Below, one piece after another: positions 8,891 to 17,882 of a stretch of 64,000 nucleotides of DNA. The number at the start of each line of letters is the position of its first letter. Positions within the stretch are counted from its first letter, which is position 1. Below the pieces are notes generated by a model. That model was not told the DNA's origin, did no database searches, and worked only from the letters and a program-made list of their open reading frames with translations. The stretch comes from Falsiroseomonas oleicola (GTDB lineage Bacteria; Pseudomonadota; Alphaproteobacteria; Acetobacterales; Acetobacteraceae): the NCBI RefSeq assembly GCF_019029495.1, contig NZ_JAERQM010000006.1, forward strand, positions 325,115-389,114. Direction: 5' to 3'. Position numbers and translations under genes: made by a program.

Positions 8891-9529
8891 ATGTCGATGA
8901 GCCCCACTCACGCAGATTCACAGCCGCCGTCGGGCGCCATCTCCTTCTGGTTCGATTTCGGCTCGCCCTATGCCTGGATCGCCGCCGCGCAGTTGCCTGC
9001 GGTCGCGGCGCGATGCGGCAGGCCATTGCTCTGGCGTCCCATGCTGCTCGGCGTGGTGTTCCGTCAGACCGGCATGCTGCCCCTGGCGGAACAGCCGGTC
9101 CGGAGCGAGTACGCCCGCCATGATGTCCAGCGCCTGGCCCGGCGCCTTGGCCTGCCCTTCGCCACGGTGACGCCACCGCATGGCACCTCCCTCGCGCTCG
9201 GGCGCGTCTTCCACGCCATTGCACTGGAGGACACCGCGCTGGCGGCCGACTTCGCGGCGCAGGCGCTCATGGCGACCTTCGGCCACGGTGAGGCATTGGG
9301 TGACCTCGAAGCCGCTGCGGCCTTCGCCGCACGGCTTGGCCCGGAGGCGGCGGCCGCCGCCGCCACGGCACTGGCTCCCCCGGCGCGGGAGGCGCTGCGC
9401 GCGACGACCCGCGAGGCCATCAGCCTGGGCATCTTCGGCGCGCCGTTCTTCACCGTGGATGGAGAGGCCTTCTGGGGCCAGGACAGGCTGCCGCTGCTCG
9501 AAGCCTGGATCCGCGAGGGGCCCTGGTAG
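8891..9529 (+). CDS. 2-hydroxychromene-2-carboxylate isomerase (DsbA fold)
   Basis: 212 residues with the kappa-GST/DsbA-like fold. The N-terminal FWFDFGSPYAWIA carries the conserved Ser of this family, which places the glutathione thiol. The C-terminal GIFGAPFFTVDGEAFWGQDRL is diagnostic. These enzymes use glutathione to isomerise hydroxychromene carboxylates in aromatic ring breakdown, mostly naphthalene-type. No other naphthalene genes are nearby, so the substrate may differ. A GcvA-like LysR gene follows. Confidence 0.9.
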   Translation: MSMSPTHADSQPPSGAISFWFDFGSPYAWIAAAQLPAVAARCGRPLLWRPMLLGVVFRQTGMLPLAEQPVRSEYARHDVQRLARRLGLPFATVTPPHGTSLALGRVFHAIALEDTALAADFAAQALMATFGHGEALGDLEAAAAFAARLGPEAAAAAATALAPPAREALRATTREAISLGIFGAPFFTVDGEAFWGQDRLPLLEAWIREGPW

Positions 9530-9586
9530 GCGGGCACCCCCGGGCATGAGATGCGTCCGCGCTGTCCTGGATGCTACGCTGTCCAA

Positions 9587-10534
9587 ATGGACGCTGCCCC
9601 GCACAACCTGCCGCCCCTCGCGGCGCTCCGCATCTTCGAGGCGGCGGGCCGCCACGCCAGCTTTTCCGCCGCCGCCGCGGAACTCGGCGTCACCCCGAGT
9701 GCCGTAAGCCATGCGGTTCGCACGCTGGAGGATCGGCTGGGCATCCCGCTGTTCCGCCGGAATGCGAAGGGCCTGTCCCTGACCCCGGCCGGGGAGGATC
9801 TGCTGTCGGAGGCGACGCGTGCCTTCGAAGGCCTATCCCGCGTAATGGCACGCCTGAAGGAGGCGCAGGGCGATGCCGGATTGCGCGTCAGCGCGGCGCC
9901 GACCTTCGCCGCGAGCTGGTTGCTGCCGCGCCTCGCGGATCTGCGTCGCCGACATCCCAGGCTCTCGGTCGCCATTACGACGGAGCAGGAGTGGGTCGAA
10001 CTGGGTGACGGCCGCTTCGACTTCGCCGTCAGGATGGCGGCCGCGCCTTCCGGCCCAGGCGAATGGCTGCGGCTGGCACCCGTGCGCCTGGTCCCCGTGG
10101 CGGCGCCCGCCTTCAAGGGCCTGGATGTCGGTGCCGCCATGGCGCGATTGCCCGGCATCCATGTCACCTCCACGCGGGATGACTGGGCCAGCTGGTCCGC
10201 CGCGCAAGGCATGGCGCCGCCCGAGCTCGCGCGCGGGATGCGCTTCGACACGGTGCACATGGCCATCGATGCGGCGGCGCAGGGGCTGGGCGTCGCCCTG
10301 GCGCGCCTGCCGGTCTGCGACGCCGACCTTGCCTCCGGCCGCGTCACGGCACTGGCCGAGCCGCTCGAGACTGGCATGGCCTACTGGCTCGTGGGCAGGC
10401 CCGGGGTGCTCCGGCAGTTCGATGGCCGCATCTTCGCGGAGTGGCTGCAGGCGGAGCTGACGGCGGAGCTGACGCCGGAAGAAAAAGCCACGCCGGAAAC
10501 CCCATCGGTCACGGGCACCCGGGCCCGCCGCTAG
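9587..10534 (+). CDS. LysR-family regulator, GcvA-like
   Basis: 315 residues. The helix-turn-helix segment is GcvA-type: PPLAALRIFEAAGRHASFS, then GVTPSAVSHAVRTLEDRLG. The effector domain ends in the GcvA-like YWLVGRPG and FAEWL pattern. The ATG at 9587 is preferred over upstream codons, which encode a cysteine-rich non-family stretch. It lies just downstream of the isomerase gene and is a clear paralogue of the regulator at 16955. Confidence 0.9.
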   Translation: MDAAPHNLPPLAALRIFEAAGRHASFSAAAAELGVTPSAVSHAVRTLEDRLGIPLFRRNAKGLSLTPAGEDLLSEATRAFEGLSRVMARLKEAQGDAGLRVSAAPTFAASWLLPRLADLRRRHPRLSVAITTEQEWVELGDGRFDFAVRMAAAPSGPGEWLRLAPVRLVPVAAPAFKGLDVGAAMARLPGIHVTSTRDDWASWSAAQGMAPPELARGMRFDTVHMAIDAAAQGLGVALARLPVCDADLASGRVTALAEPLETGMAYWLVGRPGVLRQFDGRIFAEWLQAELTAELTPEEKATPETPSVTGTRARR

Positions 10535-10535
10535 C

Positions 10536-11426
10536 ATGCGCTTTGACCTCACCGACCTAAGGCTGTTCCTGGCGACCGTCGAGACCGGCAGCATCACGCG
10601 GGGTGCCGAACGCTCGGCCATGGTGCTGGCATCGGCCAGCGCGCGCATCAAGGGCATGGAGGATGCCCTGGGCGTACCCCTGCTGCTGCGCGGCCGCGGC
10701 GGCGTGTCACCGACACCGGCCGGGCATTCCCTCGCGCATCATGCCGCCCTCGTCCTCGGGCAGCTCGAGGTCATGGTGGGCGAGCTGGCGTCCTATGCGG
10801 GTGGACTGAAGGGCCAGGTTCGGCTCCTGGCCAATACCGCCGCCATCAGCGAGTTCCTGCCGGACCTGCTGGGGCCGTGGCTGGCGGAGCACCCCAACAT
10901 CGACATCGACCTTGCGGAGCGGCCGAGCCACAGCATCGTCAGGGCGGTTGCGGAAGGCACGGCCGATGCCGGAATTGTCGCCGACTGGGCGAATTCGGAG
11001 GGGCTCCAGCTTCTTCCCTTCCGCGTTGACCGGCTTGTGCTCGTGCTGCCGCGCGGCCACCGCCTGGCGCAGCGTCGCGTCGTGGCCTTCGAGGAAACGC
11101 TCGACGAGCCTTTCGTCGGGCTGGCGGAAGGAACCGCGCTGCAGGCGCATCTGGCGCTCAACGCCGCATCCTCACACCGCAAGCCGAGGCTCCGCATCCG
11201 GCTTGGAAGCTTCGACGCCGTATGTCGTCTTGTAGCGGGCGGCGCGGGAATCGGCGTCGTCTCGGACACGGCGTTCCGGCGCTGCCGCCGCTCGATGGCG
11301 ATCAGCCGCGTCGCACTCTCTGATTCCTGGGCCGAGCGCCAACTCGGCATCTGCATCCGCGACCTGGCGAAGCTGCCTGCGCATGCCCGGAAGCTGGTGG
11401 AATATTTGGCAGATCAGAGAAGCTGA
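10536..11426 (+). CDS. LysR-family transcriptional regulator
   Basis: 296 residues with an N-terminal LysR helix-turn-helix (DLRLFLATVETGSITRGA). The expected small residues of the recognition helix are replaced by VLASASARIKGMEDALG. The substrate-binding domain carries VRLLANTAAISEFLPDLL, typical of a LysR group found beside transporter genes. It starts one base after the previous LysR gene ends, and is followed by the TauE-type permease gene, which it probably regulates. Confidence 0.9.
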   Translation: MRFDLTDLRLFLATVETGSITRGAERSAMVLASASARIKGMEDALGVPLLLRGRGGVSPTPAGHSLAHHAALVLGQLEVMVGELASYAGGLKGQVRLLANTAAISEFLPDLLGPWLAEHPNIDIDLAERPSHSIVRAVAEGTADAGIVADWANSEGLQLLPFRVDRLVLVLPRGHRLAQRRVVAFEETLDEPFVGLAEGTALQAHLALNAASSHRKPRLRIRLGSFDAVCRLVAGGAGIGVVSDTAFRRCRRSMAISRVALSDSWAERQLGICIRDLAKLPAHARKLVEYLADQRS

Positions 11427-11500
11427 CTGAGGCGCAGCCGAAGGCTGCCTTCGCCAATCCCAGATTGCGGTCATCGCGACGGGCGATGAAACCATCGCCC

Positions 11501-12247
11501 ATGAACGAAAGCATCCTCACCGCCATGGCCGTCGCGGCCGTCTTCCTCCTGGCAGGCCTGGTCAAGGGCGTGGTGGGCCTGGGGCTGCCGACCGTCGCCA
11601 TGGGCCTGCTGACGCTTGCCGTCGCACCGGCGCAGGCAGCAGCGCTGCTCCTCGCTCCGTCCCTGGTGACTAACGTCTGGCAAGCGCTTGTCGGGCCGGG
11701 GCTGCCGGGGCTCCTCGTCCGTCTCTGGCCGATGCTGGCCTGCGCCTTCATCGGGACATTGGCTGGCATAGGTTCCCTGACGGGCGCCCATGCCTCGGAG
11801 GCCGGAATGGCCCTGGGCGTTGTCCTCGCCGCCTACGCCGTCGTCGCGCTCTGGGCTCCTCGGCTGCAGGTGCCGCCATCCAGTGAGCGATGGCTGGGCC
11901 CCCTCGTGGGTCTGGTGACCGGCCTGATCACGGGTGCGACCGGCGTCTTCGTCGTACCGGCCGTGCCATACCTCCAAGCACTCGGATTGGGGAAGGATGC
12001 GCTGGTCCAGGCATTGGGGCTCTCCTTCACCGTCTCGACGATCGCACTGGGCTCGGCACTGGCGATGCAGGCGACGCTGGAGCCTGGCATCGCGGCGCTG
12101 TCGCTGGCGGCCGTGCTGCCAGCCCTCCTCGGCATGGCGTTGGGGCAAGGCGTGCGGCGCCGGGTGGATCCAGGTCGCTTCCGCTTGTGGTTCCTGGTCT
12201 CCCTGCTGCTGCTCGGCGCCTGGCTGGCACTCAAGCCCTTCGTGTGA
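11501..12247 (+). CDS. TauE/SafE-family permease
   Basis: 248 residues, about eight membrane segments in two related halves: AGLVKGVVGLGLPTVAMGLL near the N-terminus and GLVTGLITGATGVFVVPAVP near the middle. This repeat is the TauE/SafE (sulfite or organosulfur exporter) signature. The start at 11501 is chosen because the preceding residues are basic and not family-like. The 3' end overlaps the convergent MFS gene by 17 bases. The LysR gene upstream is the likely regulator. Confidence 0.87.
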   Translation: MNESILTAMAVAAVFLLAGLVKGVVGLGLPTVAMGLLTLAVAPAQAAALLLAPSLVTNVWQALVGPGLPGLLVRLWPMLACAFIGTLAGIGSLTGAHASEAGMALGVVLAAYAVVALWAPRLQVPPSSERWLGPLVGLVTGLITGATGVFVVPAVPYLQALGLGKDALVQALGLSFTVSTIALGSALAMQATLEPGIAALSLAAVLPALLGMALGQGVRRRVDPGRFRLWFLVSLLLLGAWLALKPFV

Positions 12248-13427
12248 CGAGAACGAACACCGCCAGCGCCGCAACCGCCAGCGCCGCCAGCCCGAGCATC
12301 GCGGAGGTGTAGCCGCCGCCCTGTTGCCAGAGCGCGGCCACGGCAATGGGCCCCGCCGACCTGGCAAGGGCGCCGCATCCCGCCAGCGCCCCGGCGATCG
12401 CGCCATAATGCGCGGTGCCGAACATGCGCGACGGCAGCGCTCCCCGGACGATGGTCAGCGCCCCATTGGCCGCGCCGTAGAACAATACGGCCGCAGCCAG
12501 GACCCAATCCGCCGTCGCGCTGGCGAGGCACAGGAAGGCGGGCGTCACGATCGCCAGGGCCACGATGCCGGTGGCGCGCAGCGACCAGCGCCGCCCGGCC
12601 AGGAACTCCATGATGCGGCCCGCCACCTGCGCCACGCCGAACAGCGACGCAACCTGCGTGGCGGCGGCACCCAGGCCGCGCTCCTGCAGAAGGGGCACGA
12701 GATGGACGGCGATCGTCGCGGTGCAGACGCCGACGACCGCATAGACGAAAGCCAGACCCCAGAAGCGAGGCTGCCGGATCGCATCTGTCAGCCCCGGCTC
12801 TACGGCTGGCACAAGGGCTGGCTGCAGCACGACGAGCCTTGTGTCCGGCTGCGCTTTCCTCGGCAGCAGGAACAGGTGCGGCAGGGCGCAGAGCGCATTG
12901 GCAAGCGCCAGGATGGCGCAGGCGTCCCGCCAGCCCAGCTCCGTCACCATCGCGCCGGTCAGCGGCCAGGCCACGGTGCTCGCCAAGCCGCCCGCGAACA
13001 CCACCACGGCGATGCCGCGCCGTGCGGCCTGTGCGCCGAAGGCAGCCGTCACCGCGGCGAAGGATGCCTCGTAGAGGGTCGTGGCCATGACCACGCCGAG
13101 GCAGATCCAGACCATGTAGAGCTGCCACAGGTTCGTGACCTGCCCCGCCGCCAGCAGGCCGAGCCCCGCGGCCAGCGAGCCCACCGCCATGACCCGGCGG
13201 GCGCCGATGCGGTCCAGCAGCGTGCCCACCAGCACAGCCGCCGCCGCCTCCGCGAGCAGCGCGGCGGAGAAGGCGCCGACCACGGTCTCGCGCTGCCATC
13301 CCATCTCCGCCGCTATCGCGGGCATCAGGACCGAGAAGGCGTAGAACAGCGAACCCCAATGGACGATCTGCGTCGCGGCGAGCGCCCCCGGCACGCGCCA
13401 GGGCAGCCCTGCGGTGGGTGCGCTCAT
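12231..13427 (-). CDS. MFS transporter
   Basis: 398 residues, about 12 hydrophobic segments. It belongs to the oxalate/formate-antiporter-like MFS group: the N-terminal IVHWGSLFYAFSVLMPAIAA and the loop LDRIGARRVMAVGSLAAGLG are typical. The start ATG (13427) overlaps the SDR stop by four bases, so the two are translationally coupled. Its 3' end overlaps the convergent TauE gene. Co-transcription with a dehydrogenase suggests uptake of the SDR's substrate. Confidence 0.87.
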   Translation of the reverse strand: MSAPTAGLPWRVPGALAATQIVHWGSLFYAFSVLMPAIAAEMGWQRETVVGAFSAALLAEAAAAVLVGTLLDRIGARRVMAVGSLAAGLGLLAAGQVTNLWQLYMVWICLGVVMATTLYEASFAAVTAAFGAQAARRGIAVVVFAGGLASTVAWPLTGAMVTELGWRDACAILALANALCALPHLFLLPRKAQPDTRLVVLQPALVPAVEPGLTDAIRQPRFWGLAFVYAVVGVCTATIAVHLVPLLQERGLGAAATQVASLFGVAQVAGRIMEFLAGRRWSLRATGIVALAIVTPAFLCLASATADWVLAAAVLFYGAANGALTIVRGALPSRMFGTAHYGAIAGALAGCGALARSAGPIAVAALWQQGGGYTSAMLGLAALAVAALAVFVLVTRRA

Positions 13428-14197
13428 AGCCCGCCCGTGACCCGCAGCACCGCCCCGGTGGTGTAGGAGGCGGCGTCGGAGACCAGCCACAGCACGGCCT
13501 CCGCCACTTCCTCGGGCGCACCGACCCGGCGCATCGGCACGCGAGGCGCGATGCGGGCCGGGCGCTCCGGGTCGCCCGCGGCGGCGTGGATGCCGGTCTG
13601 GACCGTGCCCGGTGCCACGGCGTTGACCCGGATGCCCTCGGCGGCAAGTTCCCGCGCCAGCCCGACGGTGAAGCTCTCCACCGCACCCTTGGTCGCCGCG
13701 TAATGGACGTATTCCCCCGGGCTGCCCGTGCTCGCCGCCACCGAGGAGATGTTGACGATCGAGCGGCCTGGCGCGGTAGGATAGCGGGCGAAGCGGCGGA
13801 CGGCTTCCTGCGCACAGAGCAGCGTCCCGATCAGATTCACTTCCACCACCCGCCGCAGCGCCGCCACGTCGAGATCGACGAAGCGGCCGAGGGGTCCGGT
13901 GATGCCCGCGTTGTTCACCAGCGCATGCAACGGCCCAAGTGCCGCCTCGGCCTCGTCGAACATCCGGGCGACATCCGCTGCATTCGCGGTATCGGCCTGG
14001 ATGGCACAGGCGGAGCCGCCATCGGCCCTGATGGCCTGCACGAGCGTTTCCGCGGCGGCGGCGTCCGCGCGGAAGTTGACGCAGACGGCATGGCCCGCCT
14101 GTGCCAGGCGGCGCGCGGTGGCAGCGCCGATGCCACGGCCGCCGCCCGTCACGACGACGGCCCGCAATGTGCCCGCCTTGCCCTTGTCCCCTGCCAT
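13424..14197 (-). CDS. Short-chain dehydrogenase/reductase
   Basis: 257 residues, a classical SDR. The cofactor loop TGGGRGIG is at residues 17-24, NNAG at about 95-98, the catalytic Ser at about 151, and the Tyr-x3-Lys pair in YAATK at 166-170. It oxidises or reduces an alcohol/ketone with NAD(P); glucose-1-dehydrogenase or FabG-like annotation would be usual, but the substrate is open. The start at 14197 places GAGGAG 11 bases upstream; a TTG at 14206 is a weaker option. Coupled to the MFS gene and divergent from a LysR gene. Confidence 0.9.
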   Translation of the reverse strand: MAGDKGKAGTLRAVVVTGGGRGIGAATARRLAQAGHAVCVNFRADAAAAETLVQAIRADGGSACAIQADTANAADVARMFDEAEAALGPLHALVNNAGITGPLGRFVDLDVAALRRVVEVNLIGTLLCAQEAVRRFARYPTAPGRSIVNISSVAASTGSPGEYVHYAATKGAVESFTVGLARELAAEGIRVNAVAPGTVQTGIHAAAGDPERPARIAPRVPMRRVGAPEEVAEAVLWLVSDAASYTTGAVLRVTGGL

Positions 14198-14323
14198 TGC
14201 CTGCAAGACTCCTCTTTCCCTGGCTCAGCAATCCGCTTCTGAAGCCGGGATCCAGGGTGCTCGCGGATCCCGCGGGCTCAAAGGAAGTCTTTTCAATGCG
14301 GCGCATCAGCATAAGCTTTGGCT

Positions 14324-15232
14324 ATGACCCAGCCGACCCTTCGCCAGATGCGGACCTTTCTCTCGGTCGTCGCAACCGGCAGCGTCTCCGCCGCAGCAAG
14401 AAGCCTCGGCCTGACCCAACCCGCCGCCAGTCAGCAGCTGCGTGAGCTGGAGCGCCACCTGGGCGTCCGGTTGCTGGAGCGTGCAGCAGGGCTGGCCCAG
14501 CCCACCGCCGCGGGAGAGGCGCTGCTGGCCCCCGCGCGACGGGCGCTCGCCGCGGCGGATGACGCGATCGCGGCGATGGCCGCGCACCGCACCGGCGATG
14601 CCGGGCGGGTCCGGCTGGGCACCGGTGCCACCGCCTGCATCTACCTGCTGCCGCCCATCCTCGCCTCGGTCAGGAAGCAGATGCCCGGGTTGAACCTCTC
14701 GGTCGCGACCGGCAATACCGGCGACATGGTGCGCCAGGTGGAGGATGGGGCGCTTGACCTCGCCGTGGTGACCCTGCCCGTGCCACGCAGCCGGTCGCTC
14801 TCCGTGACCCGCCTGCTGTCGGACCCCATGGTGGCCGTCATCCCCAGGGGCGAGGCCACCCGGTTCGGTGCCTCCGTCAGCGCGGCGGAGTTGAACGGCC
14901 TTCCGCTGATCCTCTACGAATCAGGTGCCAATGTGCGGAGCCTGGTGGAGGGCTGGTTCAGCGCGGCGGGGCTGGCGGTGCGTCCGGCCATGGAGCTTGG
15001 CAATGTGGAGGCGATCAAGGGGCTGGTCGCGAGCGGGCTGGGCTGCTCGATCCTGCCAGGCTCCGCCACCGCTTCCGGCATGAAGGGCGCCGTCGCGCTC
15101 AAGCTGCGGCCGGGGATGAAGCGGGACCTCGCGCTTGTGCTGCGGAAGGAGAAGATCATCGACCGCGGATTGCGCGCGGTGCTCGATGCGTTGTCACGGC
15201 TCGGCAAGCCCATCCCGCCTGAAAAAACATAG
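14324..15232 (+). CDS. LysR-family transcriptional regulator
   Basis: 302 residues. The helix-turn-helix is LRQMRTFLSVVATGSVSAAA followed by LTQPAASQQLRELERHLG, and the effector domain has TGNTGDMVRQVEDGALDLAV. It is divergent from the SDR-MFS operon with a gap of about 126 bases, the usual arrangement for a LysR protein that controls the neighbouring operon. The ATG at 14324 is preferred over a TTG six bases upstream. Confidence 0.9.
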   Translation: MTQPTLRQMRTFLSVVATGSVSAAARSLGLTQPAASQQLRELERHLGVRLLERAAGLAQPTAAGEALLAPARRALAAADDAIAAMAAHRTGDAGRVRLGTGATACIYLLPPILASVRKQMPGLNLSVATGNTGDMVRQVEDGALDLAVVTLPVPRSRSLSVTRLLSDPMVAVIPRGEATRFGASVSAAELNGLPLILYESGANVRSLVEGWFSAAGLAVRPAMELGNVEAIKGLVASGLGCSILPGSATASGMKGAVALKLRPGMKRDLALVLRKEKIIDRGLRAVLDALSRLGKPIPPEKT

Positions 15233-15422
15233 CTTCCGGGCTTGATGCGTGCGCCAGTGCGGAGGCTGTGAATGCGGCTCATGCAATGTGAGCACATCTC
15301 CTTGGCGGCGGGCATTCAGTCTCGCCGAGGATGCAGGTTCGGAAGGAAACCTCATGCGCCTGCTACAGCGACATCGTCCGCCTGCCCCCAATGGCGCGCC
15401 GCCACCTCAGGCGGAGCCTCGG

Positions 15423-16634
15423 ATGCCCGAGCCTGCAACGCCGCCCGACTACTGGAACGGGCGCTATGCGAAGCGCGCGGACGGTATGCAGGCATCCGAG
15501 ATCCGCGAGTTGCTGAAACTCCTCGCGCGCACCAATGTCACCTCCCTCGCGGGCGGCATTCCCGACCCTGCACTTTTCCCCGTTGACGAGTTCCGCACCG
15601 CGCAAGACGAACTGCTGTCGGATCCGGAATCGGCAGGTGCGGCACTGCAGTATTCCCCGACCGAAGGCTTCGAGCCGCTCCGGCGGTGGATCGCCGCCAG
15701 GATGGGAAGCCTAGGCGTGCCGTGCGATGTCGAGAACATCGCCATCACATCCGGATCGCAGCAGGCCCTCGATCTGCTCGGCAAGCTCTTCATCGGGCCT
15801 GGGGACAAGGTGCTGACGCAGGCGCCGACCTATCTAGGCGCGCTCCAGACGTTCAATGCCTACGAGGCGTCCTATGATGAGTTCGGTGACCCGCTCCCGC
15901 CTGCTGGCGCCGGGCAGGCGCGCGTGGCATTCGCCTACGTGGTCCCGGACTTCGCGAACCCGACCGGCGAGAGCCTCTCGCGCGAGGCACGCGAACAGTT
16001 GCTGGCGCTGACGCGGGATCTCGACGTTCCCCTGGTGGAGGACGCGGCCTACCAGGCGCTGAGGTTCGACGGGGCACCCATCCCGTCCTGCCTCGCGCTC
16101 GACATCGAGGCGGTCTCCGACATCGAACGAAGCCGGGTCATCTACTGCGGCAGCTTCTCGAAGATCCTGTCGCCCGGCTTCCGGATTGGCTGGATCTGCG
16201 GCGCGAAGGACTTGGTGCGCAAGGTCGTCCTGGCAAAGCAGGGCACCGACCTGCACACGCCCACGCTCAACCAGATGGTCATGCATCGCGTCGCCGAGCG
16301 CGCCTATGACAAGCAAATATCCCTGAGCATTGTCCATTACCGGCGACGACGGGACGCCATGCTGGCGGCCCTGGCGCGCCACATGCCTTCCGGCGTGACC
16401 TGGACAGAACCGCAGGGCGGCATGTTCATCTGGCTCACGCTTCCTTCCGGAATGGACGGCGGGTCGCTTCTGCGCGATGCCCTGGATGAAGGGATAGCCT
16501 TCGTGCCCGGCGGCGCCTTCTTCGCGAATGGAGGCGGCGCCAACACGATCCGCCTGAACTTCTCGCTGCCCTCACCGGCGCAGATCGAGGCGGCCGTCCC
16601 CGTGCTTGCACGGTTGGTTCGGCGCGGAAGCTGA
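15423..16634 (+). CDS. PLP-dependent aminotransferase (2-aminoadipate type)
   Basis: About 403 residues, fold-type I aminotransferase of the LysN/aminoadipate group without a DNA-binding domain. Diagnostic parts are SEIRELLKLL, SLAGGIPDPALFP, the SGSQQALDL loop, FANPTGESLS, VEDAAYQALRF, and the PLP lysine in GSFSKILSPGFRIGW. The start at 15423 has GGCGGAG upstream; an ATG at 15354 with GGAAGG is equally possible and adds 23 proline-rich residues. Neighbours on both sides are LysR regulators. Substrate is unknown. Confidence 0.88.
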   Translation: MPEPATPPDYWNGRYAKRADGMQASEIRELLKLLARTNVTSLAGGIPDPALFPVDEFRTAQDELLSDPESAGAALQYSPTEGFEPLRRWIAARMGSLGVPCDVENIAITSGSQQALDLLGKLFIGPGDKVLTQAPTYLGALQTFNAYEASYDEFGDPLPPAGAGQARVAFAYVVPDFANPTGESLSREAREQLLALTRDLDVPLVEDAAYQALRFDGAPIPSCLALDIEAVSDIERSRVIYCGSFSKILSPGFRIGWICGAKDLVRKVVLAKQGTDLHTPTLNQMVMHRVAERAYDKQISLSIVHYRRRRDAMLAALARHMPSGVTWTEPQGGMFIWLTLPSGMDGGSLLRDALDEGIAFVPGGAFFANGGGANTIRLNFSLPSPAQIEAAVPVLARLVRRGS

Positions 16635-16954
16635 CGATCTTCGTGATGAGCGGTTAGACGGGCGCTGTCACCAAGACATATCAGACGTCACGCAAACCGC
16701 CTCCGGGGCGGAGAGATGGCCGTTCGTCATTGCCTCCTGGCGCAGGGCCGTGCTCCACAGGCGGACCCTCCGAACCCGATCCTACCTGAGCGAGCGCGAG
16801 GGCGCCGCGCATGCTGAACCGTGGAGCGCGGTCGCGGTCGCTGCACCAGCAAGCGCTGGTTGCCCCCGGTTGCGAAATGAACAGGTCAGCCATGCTGACA
16901 TTTATGTGGCGGATGACGGTTCCCCCTGCTGCTGTGCGCCGGGAGGAGAGCCGG
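16635..16954. other. Gap upstream of a LysR gene
   Basis: No gene, repeat or terminator recognised. The reading frame of the next gene is open back to 16811, but that extension encodes no family-like sequence. Confidence 0.5.
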
Positions 16955-17839
16955 ATGCTGCACAAATTGTATCCGTTGTCCGCGCTGCGTCTCTTCGAGG
17001 CGGCGGGTCGTCGCGGCGGATTCACGGCTGCCGCCGAGGAACTGGGGGTGACGCCCAGCGCGGTGAGCCACGCCATCCGTTCGCTCGAGGACCGTCTTGG
17101 AATCCCTCTGTTCCATCGCGCGCCGGGCGGGCTGAAGCTGACAGAGGCCGGTGTGGAACTGCTCGACGAGACAAGCCGCGCCATGCAGGGCCTGTCGCGG
17201 GTCGTGGAGCGGATCACGCGGTCGCGCTCATCCGCGGGACTGACGCTGAGCACTGGCCCCACCTTCGCGTCGCGCTGGTTGGTGCCACGGCTTGCGGCAC
17301 TCCGGCGCCGCCATCCCCGGATATCCATCAGCATCTCGACCGAGCGGCACTGGGTCGACCTGGCCGACGGCGATTTCGACCTAGCGATCCGCGTGGCCCG
17401 AGAGCCATCCGGTGCGGGCGAATGGTTCCACCTCGCCCAGGAACGGCTGGTCCCCGTAGCGGCGAAGGCATTGGCTGGACTGCCGCTGGCGGACGCGCTG
17501 AGGCGGGTGCCTGCGATCCACGTCACCGGCCTGCGCGAAGATTGGCATAGCTGGGCGACCGCGCGACAGATCGCTCCGCCGGACCCGGCAAAGGGCGTGC
17601 GCTTCGACACCGCGCATCTCGCGCTCGAAGCCGTTGCCGAGGGAGCGGGCGTTGCGCTGGCTCGCCTGCCCGTGTGCGCCGCCGACATCTCGTCGGGCCG
17701 CCTCGTCATGCTCGACGAGCCCACCCTGAGCGGGTCCGCCTACTGGCTCGTGGCGCGGCCGGGTCTCCTCAGACAGCCCGACGGTCGGATCTTCGCCCAG
17801 TGGCTGAAGGAAGAACTATCAGAAGCCGCTGCGTGCTGA
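16955..17839 (+). CDS. LysR-family regulator, GcvA-like (paralogue of 9587)
   Basis: 294 residues. The helix-turn-helix LSALRLFEAAGRRGGFT and GVTPSAVSHAIRSLEDRLG is almost the same as in the regulator at 9587, and the effector domains share TFASRWLVPRL, VRFDTAHLALEA and the YWLVARPG ending. The ATG at 16955 has GGAGAG upstream. It presumably arose by duplication and may bind similar operators. The aminotransferase upstream is a possible target. Confidence 0.9.
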   Translation: MLHKLYPLSALRLFEAAGRRGGFTAAAEELGVTPSAVSHAIRSLEDRLGIPLFHRAPGGLKLTEAGVELLDETSRAMQGLSRVVERITRSRSSAGLTLSTGPTFASRWLVPRLAALRRRHPRISISISTERHWVDLADGDFDLAIRVAREPSGAGEWFHLAQERLVPVAAKALAGLPLADALRRVPAIHVTGLREDWHSWATARQIAPPDPAKGVRFDTAHLALEAVAEGAGVALARLPVCAADISSGRLVMLDEPTLSGSAYWLVARPGLLRQPDGRIFAQWLKEELSEAAAC

Positions 17840-17882
17840 CGCCGATGGATCGGCGCCGGGAATGATAGGCAATGCCAGCACC

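Noticed and set aside
11833-13815. A 660-codon open frame on the minus strand
   Set aside because: It is an arginine/alanine-rich shadow of the MFS and SDR genes; those two carry full family motifs in another frame.
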